Origin: Megaustenia siamemsis
Lineage: Eukaryota > Mollusca > Gastropoda > Stylommatophora > Ariophantidae
NCBI GenBank assembly: GCA_032433765.1
Contig: JAVIAB010000124.1
Span: 76,502,119 to 76,566,118 of the forward strand
Reading direction: 5' to 3'
Length of the DNA stretch: 64,000 bases
The position numbers were made by a program, and so were the translations under genes. Positions 10,019 through 22,000 of this stretch are shown piece by piece. How positions within the stretch are numbered: position 1 is the stretch's first letter; each line of letters opens with the position of its first letter. The notes beneath the pieces were generated by a model that ran no database searches, was not told the DNA's origin, and saw only the letters and a program-made list of their open reading frames with translations.

Positions 10019-13000
10019 CTATGAACACAGACAAGAGATGATATGAATGAGAAAAAGTGGAAACTAAAACCAACAGTTGAGGAGACAATGAAAGAGGGAT
10101 ACCACAAAACAAAAGTGGTATAAGTCTTCTATTTGTTAGCATTCACACATTAAATGGGAATGCATTTGTTGTGCCATTAGTTTAAAGCATTTGTCAGGTC
10201 AGGTAATTTGACCTGCTACTGTATACAGTTGACACTGCTGCCTTGCAGGTATACTCAGAAGAGTAAAAGGCTAAGGGAGGGTACCCTAAAATAAAACAAC
10301 CCCACTGCCTTGTAGGTGAGACTTTTTCTGCACTGGCTCTACCCATTGCATATGAACAGAGCCCGCCTCCACTGGCTGTTTGATGACATCTTCTGCTTGG
10401 CCCACCCATGATTTGCCTCTTTTTATCCTGACATCCTTCTCTGTATTGAGCTCATGATGTAATGGATGCTCTTTTTCTGCACTTATCTTCAGGTATGCAC
10501 GTGCCCTCCAGATCTTGATCCTGTCATCCATGGTTGGAAAGTCAAGAAGATACCTCATTGCTACACAGGGAGTGTCCCTCGTACACTCCGAGATAATGCA
10601 CATAGTAAAAAAAAAAGTAAAGCGCCCCCATCACGCCAAGTATCGTATAGGGAATATGGTGTTAATGACCATAAATTTTACAGACCTTTGGCACATAATT
10701 TTTGGGGTAATGTGGTCAGTATTACGCCCGTGCCGCTTTACTTTCCCAGAAAAAAAATCCGGTACCCATTTAAGGCTGGGTGAACCTGGAAGCCATTGGT
10801 TGGGATTAAACCCTACCTCTTGTCCTTTGTAGCCCAGTTCACTAACCATTGAGCTATCATGACTCCCAATGCGCATAGCTTCATTCTGTATTTTCCCCAG
10901 CTTGTCAATTTGTGTTTTACTGACAGTAAGAATTGCCAGAGCATACTCGATTGGTGAAAGGACTTTACGGGGGATTCCCCAAATGGAATGGAATACCCTC
11001 ATTCTGGGACATCAAGTGCTACAGGTTACACCAGAAATTTTTGTTTCGTTTTTACAGTTGCACCATAGTTTGGGTGTGAGGGCTTCACACAGATCTTTGT
11101 TTGGTTTTAATGCATGTGTGTGTTGTCTGAGGGTTTCCCTTGTAAGATGATTTGGGCTCTTCCACAGGAGTCTTTGTTCTCTCTTGGGATTTTATATGCA
11201 GTAGGTGATCTGGTAGCCTTTTAAGCTTTTCAAATGGGATGAGGGTTTTATACTTTCTGTGGTGTGTTTTATACTTTCTGTGTTGTGTTTTATACTTTCT
11301 GTGATGTGTTTTATACTTTCTGTGGTGTGTTTTATACTTTCTGTGGTGTGTTTTATACTTTCTGTGGTGTGTTTTATACTTTCTGTGGTGTATTTTATAT
11401 TTTCTGTGGTGTGTTTTATATTTTCTGTGGTGTGTTTTATATTTTCTGTGGTGTGTTTTATACTTTATGTGGTGTGTTTAATACTTTCTGTGGTGTGTTT
11501 TATATTTTCTGTGGTGTGTTTTATATTTTCTGTGGTGTGTTTTATACTTTCTGTGGTGTGTTTTATACTTTATGTGTTGTGTTTTATACTTTCTGTGGTG
11601 TGTTTTATACTTTCTGTGTTGTGTTTTATACTTTCTGTGTTGTGTTTTATACTTTCTGTGATGTGTTTTATACTTTCTGTGGTGTGTTTTATACTTTCTG
11701 TGTTGTGTTTTATACTTTCTGTGTTGTGTTTTATACTTTCTGTGTGTGTTTTATACTTTCTGTGGTGTGTTTTATACTTTCTGTGGTGTGTTTTATACTT
11801 TCTGTGGTGTGTTTTATACTTTCTGTGGTGTGTTTTATACTTTCTGTGGTGTGTTTTATATTTTCTGTGGTGTGTTTTATATTTTCTGTGGTGTGTTTTA
11901 TACTTTATGTGGTGTGTTTTATACTTTCTGTGGTGTGTTTTATACTTTCTGTGGTGTGCTGGCGACTCAAGATCTGCTGTTTTCTCCATTGTTATGATGG
12001 TTTTTTAATTGCTCCCAGGATTGTTCTGAGTGTTATGTTTTGGACTTGATCTACCTTCCGTTATGTTCCCTCAAAACAAATATATTTTCAAAAGAAAAAA
12101 ACTTCAGACTAAAAGAACTGATCCATTACAGGTGATCAGTTTAATAAAAGAAAATTCATTAAAGTTAATAAAGATGTTAAGTAAGCATTTGCAAATAACC
12201 GCCAAATGAATACATAAATAAGAACAAGTACTGAACGATTACTTACATGGCCACAATACTTCATAAGCTCCACAATTTTATCAATAACTTTGACCTCTTT
12301 TCCAGTGCTGTCTGTATGCAGGTCAGTACAGTAGCTCACAAGATCCTCTCCCATTTTATCATGTCTGTGCTGAACAATAAATAAGGCCAGTGACAATTCC
12401 TCATTTGATATCTTGGCCCTCTCCAGCAATTTGTAAACCTGAACACATTTTTCATCAACAAAATTAAAAGCAAAAAAATACTTTTAAAATGAATGCCTGG
12501 AATAACAGAAGTGGGGGGGGGGGCTTAATTTTAACTTGAGATATGCCAACAAAGTGTTCATCCTGATCACTAATACTATTCTATTGAATTCATACTTTTC
12601 TATTGAAATGTGTTCATCATTATCTTTGAGTGCCTTCTCTGCATTCCTGCCTGTCTCTTGCTTTGATGGTGCAGGTTGTCATAGGCTGACTTGTCCATCT
12701 TTTGATGTTAGTCATTCATGTTAGTCTTGGTCTCTCTCTGCCTCTTTTACCCTGTATTTTCCCTTCCAAGATTACTTTTAGTAGTCTGCTGTGTCTTTTA
12801 ACATGGTCCAAAAATCTCATTTGTCTTGTTTAAATGATAAAAAGCTAAGACAAGTTGCTTATTTTAAATATCTTGGAGCGGCGTTAACATCAGATGGAAG
12901 ATGTCTTACTGGGGGAAAGAGTAGGACCGCACAGACCAAAGATATTGCTAATAATATGAGAAATATGTTACACAACAAGTCATTATTACTGAAAGTTAGA

Positions 13001-16000
13001 AAAGGAGTTTTACAGTACTACATCTAACTAGTGTTGCTTTACATGGTTGTGTATCATGGACAGTAAACAAAGAGATACAACCCATACAGAAATAACTGAG
13101 ACGTGGGGTTTTTTTTTTTTAAAGGATGCAGTGGATATTTTAAAAAATCCAATTGAAGGTAGCAAAAGAGGAAAATTATAAGAAATTAGAAAAAGGTAAT
13201 TCATATATAGAGAGCATTTTTGGAGAAGAGGATGGCTTGAACATTCAGTAACAGCAGGACAAAATAGAAGGTCAGAGGATTAGAGGTAGACAAAGGGAAA
13301 AGATGGTTTAATGGCGTGGTACAGAAAAATACCAGTGGAACTGTTGCACAGCTCACAAGATTAAAGGTTATGGAAAGACATGATATCAAACACCTCTCAG
13401 CATTGAACATCAGTTTATTGTCACTGTCTAATGGTTTATTAGCCTAGTTTATTGTCACTATCTAATGGTTTATTAGCCTAGTTTATTGTCGCTGTCTAAT
13501 GGTTTATTAGCCTAGTTTATTGTCGCTGTCTAATGGTTTATTAGCCTAGTTTATTGTCACTGTCTAATGGTTTATTAGCCTAGTTTATTGTCACTGTCTA
13601 ATGGTTTATTAGCCTAGTTTATTGTCACTGTCTAATGGTTTATTAGTCCAGTTTATTGTCACTGTCTAATGGTTTATTAGTCCAGTTTATTGTCACTGTC
13701 TAATGGTTTATTAGCCTAGTTTATTGTCACTGTCTAATGGTTTATTAGCCCAGTTTATTGTCACTGTCTAATGGTTTATTAGCCTAGTTTATAGTCACTG
13801 TCTAATGGTTTATTAGCCTAGTTTATAGTCACTGTCTAATGGTTTATTAGTCTAGTTTATAGTCACTGTCTAATGGTTTATTAGCCTAGTTTATAGTCAC
13901 TGTCTAATGGTTTATTAGCCTAGTTTATAGTCACTGTCTAATGGTTTATTAGCCTAGTTTATAGTCACTGTCTAATGGTTTATTAGTCTAGTTTATAGTC
14001 ACTGTCTAATGGTTTATTAGCCTAGTTTATAGTCACTGTCTAATGGTTTATTAGCCTAGTTTATAGTCACTGTCTAATGGTTTATTAGTCTAGTTTATAG
14101 TCACTGTCTAATGGTTTATTAGCCTAGTTTATTGTCACTGTCTAATGGTTTATTAGCCTAGTTTATAGTCACTGTCTAATGGTTTATTAGCCTAGTTTAT
14201 TGTCACTGTCTAATGGTTTATTAGTCTAGTTTATTGTCACTATCTAATGGTTTATTAGTCTAGTTTATTGTCACTGTCTAATGGTTTATTAGTCTAATTT
14301 ATTGTCACTGTCTAATGGTTTATTTGTCTAATTTATTGTCACTGTCTAATGGTTTATTTGTTTAGTTTATTGTCACTGTCTAATGGTTTATTAGCTAGTT
14401 TATAGTCACTGTCTAATGGTTTATTAGCTAGTTTATTGTCACTGTCTAATGGTTTATTAGTCTAGTTTATTGTCACTGTCTAATGGTTTATTAGTCTAGT
14501 TTATTGTCACTGTCTAATGGTTTATTAGTCTAGTTTATTGTCACTGTCTAATGGTTCATTTGTCTAGTTTATTGTCACTGTCTAATGGTTTATTAGTCTT
14601 GTTTATTGTCACTGTCTAATGGTTTATTTGTCTAATTTATTGTCACTGTCTAATGGTTTATTTGTCTAATTTATTGTCACTGTCTAATGGTTTATTTGTC
14701 TAATTTATTGTCACTGTCTAATGGTTTATGTCCAACTGCAACAACTTATAAACAAAATACCAAAACACGATCTTTTAATTGTAATGGGAGACTTCAACGC
14801 CAAAGTAGGACAAGATAACGCAGGAGTGGAACATGTGATGGGGAGAGAAGGCTGTAATACAACAAGTCAGAATGGAGAAAGATTAATAGAATTATGTTTA
14901 ATAGAAAATTTAGTTATAGGTGGGACATTATTTCCACACAAAAATATTCACAAAACAACATGGATATCTCCTGATGATAGAACCTCAAATCAAATTGACC
15001 ACCTATGTATTAAACAACAATTCAGATCATCATTAATAGATGTAAGAGCATACAGAGGTGCTGATGTTAATAGTGACCACAACTTGTGCATTGGGAAAAT
15101 AAGATTAAAATTTAGAAACCAACAGAAGAGGTCAATTACACATAAAATTGATAGTCATAAACTGAAAGATGAAGCCATAAAGGAAAAGTTTAACATAGAG
15201 CTAAGTAATTGTTATTCAGCACTCGGTGAAATAGACTTAGATATCAATGAAATGTGGGACTCAGAGCAAAATACTAATGACAGCAGCAGAAGCAAGTGCC
15301 GGACTGAAGAAAATGGAAAAACGAGCTTGGATCTCAGACACCACATGGAAATACATCAAAGAAAGAAGAGAAGCAAAGAGAGCCGTGACTAATGTAAAGA
15401 CAGATCTTGGAAAGGTTCTGGCAAAAGCAACATACAAAGAATTAGACAACAAAGTGAAAAGTTCGGCAAGAAGAGATACAAGAGCTTATATAGACAACTT
15501 GGCAGAGAAAGCAGAGACAGCTGCAATTACAGGAGACAGCAGAACTCTCTATACTGTACAAAAGATGCTGACAAACACCTATACATCCAGTGGAACACCA
15601 ATTCTAGACAAATCTGGATTAATGCTAACAACAAGCGCAGACATAAAAGCCCGTTGGGCGGAACACTTCAAAGAAATTCTTAACCGTCCACTACCTCACA
15701 GTTTAATAGATTTTGAAGCTGAAACACCAGCAGCAGAATTAGATGTAAATTTAGATGACTTCACCTTGAGTGAAATAGAAACCACCTTAAAGCTAATGAC
15801 CAATAACAAGGCTGCTGGAGAGGATAAGTTAACAGCTGAGATCCTCAAGGCAATTGATAGCCATAATTTAATACATCTCCAAAAAATGTTCAACATCATT
15901 TGGAAAACAGAGAAGACGCCTCATAAATGGAAAAAAGGAATCATTGTTAAGATCCCAAAAAAGGGCAATCTTAGAGATTGTAACAACTGGAGAGGCGTGA

Positions 16001-19000
16001 CACTTTTGTCAGTTGCCTCAAAGTTATTCTGTAAAATCATCCTAAATAGAATAAAGGATTCAATAGATACAGTAATGCGTGAAGAACAGGCTGGGTTTAG
16101 AAAAGGGAGAAGCTGTCTTGACCACATTTTCACTCTACGACTTATATTGGAGGAACACATTGAAAAGCAAAAACCTTTTGTACTTAACTTCATCGACTTC
16201 AAAAAAGCATTTGATAGTATTCATAGAGATTCTTTGTGGAAAATTCTGAAGCAATATGGTTTACCATCAAAAATCATAAATATTATCAAAGACATGTATG
16301 ATGGTTACACATGTGCAGTTCGAACAGAGGAAGGACTGAGCGAATGTTTCCCAATAGAAACTGGGGTTAAACAAGGATGTATTTTATCGCCCTTGTTATT
16401 TGGAATTGTTATGGACTTCATAATGAAGAAATGCTGCACTGGTAATAAAGGCATCGAATGGATACAAGGAGACCATTTGGAGGACCTCGACTTTGCTGAT
16501 GACATAGTTCTCATCAGCAGTCAGATAAAAACGATGCAGGAAAACACAAATGAACTATCATCAATAGCCAGCAAAATTGGGCTTGAGGTCAATCATGAAA
16601 AGACTAAAGTCATGAAAAGTTTAATTCCAACAAGTGACAAAATATACATGGAAAACAAACCAGTAGAAGAGATCGATCACTTTATCTATCTTGGAAGTCA
16701 CATTGATCGAGAAGGGGATACGAGCAAAGAAATTAGAATCAGACTGGCTAAAGCAGCAATGTCTTTCAGAAGCCTTGAAAAGTTGTGGAAATCAAAACTC
16801 ATTAGCACAAACACAAAACTTAGGCTATTCAAATCAAATGTACTATCAACCCTTACGTATGCGTGTGAAAGCTGGAAAACAACAAGAGATATAGAAACAA
16901 AGTTGAACGCATTTGAAAATAAATGTCTAAGGAAAATACTTGGTATAGAATGGAACGAATTCAAAACAAACGAGGAAATTAGAGAAATCGCCAATCAACC
17001 ACTAATATCTTCAGTAATAAAGAAAAGACGATGGTCATACGTTGGACATGTGATGAGAAGAGATAATAATCGAATAGCAAAGCAAGCCCTCATATGGGAA
17101 ACAACAGGTAAAAGAAAAAGAGGAAGACCCAGGGAGACACTGAGAAGAACATTGATGAGAGAGGCAAGAGCAGCAGGAATCGGCTCCCTCAATGAGATAG
17201 AACTGCTTGCACAGAACAGAGACAGATGGCGAGATTTGATAAAATATCTTTAAAAGAAAACTGCTAGAACAAAAATTCATATAGGAGAAGGTGTATCTTG
17301 GTCTACGCCCTATGGGCCGGTTACGGCTCGAAAGGTCAATAGATAGAATGGTTTATTTGTCTAATTTATTGTCACTGTCTAATGGTTTATTTGTTTAATT
17401 TATTGTCACTGTCTAATGGTTTATTAGTCTAGTTTATAGTCACTGTCTAATGGTTTATTAGTCTAGTTTATTGTCACTGTCTACTGGTTTATTAGTCTAG
17501 TTTATTGTCACTGTCTAATGGTTTATTAGTCTAGTTTATTGTCACTGTCTAATGGTTTATTAGTCTAGTTTATTGTCACTGTCTAATGGTTTATTAGTCT
17601 AGTTTATTGTCACTGTCTAATGGTTTATTAGTCTAGTTTATTGTCACTGTCTAATGGTTTATTAGTCCAGTTTATTGTCACTGTCTAATGTTTTATTAGT
17701 CTAGTTTATTGTCACTGTCTAATGGTTTATTAGTCTAGTTTATTGTCACTGTCTAATGGTTTATTAGTTTAGTTTATTGTCACTGTCTAATGGTTTATTA
17801 GTCCAGTTTATTGTCACTGTCTTATGGTTTATTAGTCTAGTTTATTGTCACTGTCTACTGGTTTATTAGTCTAGTTTATTGTCACTGTCTAATAGTTTAT
17901 TCTTTATTTGCTGCCAGATATCTATGGTGATAATTCTGCAGAAGGCAACAATCCATTTTAAATTCACAAAAGCTCAGCACAGCTTTTTTTGTGGAAAGGA
18001 CTTAATGTACTACATCATTGCTGCTGTACTGTTTGACTAGTTGATTTGTGGTCCAAATCAGACAGCGCGACTTTTGCACCAGCTCGCAAAACTATATTTT
18101 CTCAGCACTTAAAAGAGCTTACATAAAGAAAAATTGTGGTTAAGCAGTGACTTCATATTCCAAAGATTGTGGGTTCCATCATAATCACATACACAGCAAG
18201 TAAACTAACACTGGGCATTTGACTTACAGAAAAGGCAATAACAAATAGAACAAGCATGTACGCACATACACTTACGCTATCAAATTATTTGCTTAAGGTA
18301 AATCTAAAACTACCTGTAAGGTATATCATAATATGGAATTAGCTTTTATTATATAAAATGCTCAATTTTGATTTCTCGGCAGATTACACATGTAGTTTCT
18401 TGTCACTTCTCATCATTGTAAGTCTTAATAAATGCTGGCAGTGGGGAAGAAAAAGGAGGGTGAATATTAACATCTCTATCTCTCTGAGGACTTCGGTAGA
18501 CGAGTTGGGAAAACCACCCGACTGGACTACCGACGTTCGGACAACCCGTGTTCGATTCCTGCTGGGAGCAGTGTGAGTTGTACTCGTGGTTGGAAAAAAA
18601 AAATACCCCCACGGTCGACCCAGCCATTGCAGAAATGGGTACAAGGGCATTACCCTGGGAAAGTGAGGAATGTTGCCTCGCATCTGAGTTTCGATGCTTA
18701 AGGCGACACTATACATAAATTTCTGAACATTTCTGGATAGGCGGCTGAGCACTTATGGGTGTAAACTCGCGCGCTAAGTCGCCGGTTCAAGTCTTGTACT
18801 TTACCTTACCTTTCTCATCATTGTTCTGATATGATTTCTAACTCTTTATATTTTACACCTGTGTTCTCTATAGAAGATCTCTGCCCACAACATCAAGTTG
18901 TCTTGTGTTTTACTCTTACACCACAAAGATGTAATTATGTTAAGAGGTAATTTTTATAGTTAATGCACTTCAAACACCACCACTGTGTGTCTATGTGTTT

Positions 19001-22000
19001 GGAATTGGAGTCATCAATGACGGCCTAACATCATCAGGTGCTATGACAATCATCATTTTTGGGAGGACGTGAACTCCCATGGTATATGGTGGATGGGCGG
19101 CGGGAGCCGTTGAGGGCTGTGTCTGAAAAGTGTTCCTTCTTGCAGTTTCTTCATATTCCAAGTCCGGCTTGTTGCAGGAGCTACTGAGTTAAGTGTTCTG
19201 TGCACACCGTGAGCTGTGTGTCTCATCCATTTTGATCCTGCTTCAATATCCCGCTTGTTTACGATGAATGATGATATCGTATGACAGGGAACAGTTGGCT
19301 GTGTTCACTTTCTGAGCGGTTTTGCCTTATGTCTTTTGGCGTGTGCTGAGACTGCTACGATGGGGACTACAGTTACCTTTCTTTGTTTGGGAGATGAGTT
19401 AGTAATTCGGATGATTCCACTGGCACGGGCGGTTGAGCAATTATGGATTTTAATTCGTTTGCTGTGATACCGAGGCCTTCCATAACCAATAACCAATAAA
19501 CACTGTTTCTGTATAATTTATTGAAACAATATGCCTTTTATTGTCAGAAAATTGAGCCAATCAGAGCAGAAACTTTCCCAAAATTGCCAGATCTATGTCA
19601 ATTTTGTTGAAAGTGCCCCTGTATATTTTGTTTCTGGTCAATATGGTGGATAGGCAGTAGGAACTGTTAAAGGCTGTGTTTGAAAAGTCTTCCTTGTTGC
19701 AGTTTCCTCATATTCCAAGTCCGGCTTGTTGCAGGAGCTACTGAGTTAAGTGTTCTGTGCACACCGTGAGCTGCACGTTTCATCAGTTTTAATCACGTTT
19801 CAATAATCCGATTGTTTATGATAGTAAAAAGTAAGTAAAGTACCCCTGTCACGCCAAGTGGCGTATAGGGAAATATGGTGTTAGTGACCCTATATTTTAC
19901 AGACCTTCAGCACATGATTTTGGGGTAATGTGGTCGGTATTATGCCCGTGCTGTTTTACTTTCCCAGACAAAAATCCAATACCCATTTAAGGCTGGGGAT
20001 TGTTTATGATGAATGATGATATTGTATGACAGGGAACAGACGGTTGTGTTCACTTTCTGTGCGGTTTCCCCTTATGTCTTTTGGCGGGTACTGAGACTGC
20101 TATGATGGGGACTGCAGCTACCTTTCTTTGTTTGGGAGATAAGATATTAATTTGAATGATTCCACTGGCACGGGTGGTTGTGTAATTATAGATTTTAATT
20201 CATTTGCAGTGATACCGAGGCCTTCCATAACCATTTTTTTAAAAGTGCTCTTGTATATTTTGTTGAAAGTGCCCTTGTATATTTACAGACCATGTGCAAT
20301 GAAGAAAATCCATGACTAACTTACATCAGCAGATTTTAAGATATTAACTGTATGCTTACATCAGCAGATTTTAAGATATTAACTGTATGCTTACATCGGC
20401 AGATTTTAAGATATTAACTGTATGCTTACATCGGCAGATTTTAAGATATTAACTGTATGCTTACATCGGCAGATTTTAAGATATTAACTGTATGCTTACA
20501 TCGGCAGATTTTAAGATATTAACTGTATGCTTACATCGGCAGATTTTAAGATATTAACTGTATGCTTACATCAGCAGATTTTAAGATATTAACTGTATGC
20601 TTACATCAGCAGATTTTAAGATATTAACTGTATGCTTACATCAGCAGATTTTAAGATATTAACTGTATGCTTTCATCAGCAGATTTTAAGATATTAACTG
20701 TATGCTTACATCAGCAGATTTTAAGATATTAACTGTATGCTTACATCAGCTTCATCATCAAGTAATGCAACCAATCTGGTCATGTGGTGGAGAGATACCT
20801 CTTCTGTTCTATCACAAACTTTCTGCAGTTCTTCAAAGTTATGGGCCTTGGGCAGACCTATAAAACCAGATGCAGTGAAATGTGAGTCTGAGCAGCATTC
20901 CAGGAACCAACAGTATTTTGTAGCTTTATGTCTGTGACTAAAATGTTCAAGTTGTTCATATTTTTATTGACAACATTTTGTCTTCTTCTTTAGAAAAAGT
21001 GCCCTTTGTCTTCATTTAAAGTAACTATCATGTCAGTCAACTGATGCTGATATTTTTGTTATGGCTATTGGGTTTATTTCAGGTTATATTGTGCCCATCA
21101 ACTAATGTCGAGGTGCGCGTGGCCGTGCGGCTAAAACCACTGTTCCGCTGGCTGAAAAGCCGACGTTCAGTGTTCAAAGCCCGCGGTAGACAGAAAGGAT
21201 TTTTTCTATCGGGGGTGAAATAAAAATCATGAGTCTCACACGTCGTGGCGACTGCTTGACCAAGCGGCCTTTATCCCTCTGGTTCTATTGTTGCCCCCCG
21301 TCATACACCAGCAATGGTACTATGTGACGTAAAGATAGTTTTTTAACTAATGTTTGACTTTTCTTCCTGATTACAACCAATGTTTCTAACTTTTCTTCAA
21401 TTTTCTACTTTCTTTCAACTCCCTGTGAAGCAGAGGTCTTCAACAAACACTTTCCAGGCCGTTCTGTTTCTTGCCATTCTTTTAAGATCATTCCATATTT
21501 TCCCATCATCTTCATCACTGCTTCTACCTGTCTTCCCAAGAATATTTTGGTCTTCCTTTGTCTCTTCCCCTGGGGATTCCAAAAAAGGACCTGTTGTGTA
21601 ATACTCTCAGTTGGCTTCTCTAGTCAGTGTCCTATCCAGTGCCATCATCTTCGCTATATCTCTTTGTCTGTTGGTATTTGTCCGGTACTTTCCCATAAGT
21701 TAGTGATTTTGTTCTGTCATTTCCATCTTTTTATTCTGCACAAGCATCCATTAATTAAGGTCTGTATCTTCAATTATTGTCATTTTTGTTGTTCTCTATG
21801 TTTCGCAGTCATACAATGAGACTAATTTAACATTGGAGTTGAAAATTGTTTGTTTTTATACTTAACTTAATTTCTTTAGATTTCCATGTTTCCTAGTACA
21901 ACAAAAACTCCTTTTGCTTTTTATATCCTTATTTTGGTATCATTCTCTTTTCCTCCTTCTTTGTCTATATTACTGCTCAGATATATGTAAGATTTTACAT

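Larger units (their letters stand above)
14730..17346 (+). mobile_element. LINE-A, 5'-truncated, inserted in a minisatellite
   Basis: Flanked by AATGGTTTAT at 14720-14729 and 17347-17356, which is a target-site duplication inside the 34-bp array. It starts inside the endonuclease and runs through the complete RT to a 3' end GGCTCGAAAGGTCAATAG followed by ATAG rather than poly(A). Only the first part of the endonuclease is missing. A near-identical 3' copy at 24678-25092 points to recent activity of the family. Confidence 0.93.

Noticed and set aside
10780..10867. tRNA gene (good A and B boxes)
   Set aside because: It is the head of a SINE with target duplications. It lacks a full cloverleaf acceptor stem and is followed by the SINE body. 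The same applies at 18490, 21100 and 31000.
11259..12049. Long open frames (249, 261 and 139 aa) rich in Cys/Phe or in HHRKYKT repeats
   Set aside because: They are translations of the 21-bp minisatellite. Several frames on both strands are open only because the unit length is a multiple of three.
15261..17280. Antisense open frames across the LINE-A RT
   Set aside because: They are shadows of the sense RT frame, without homology of their own.
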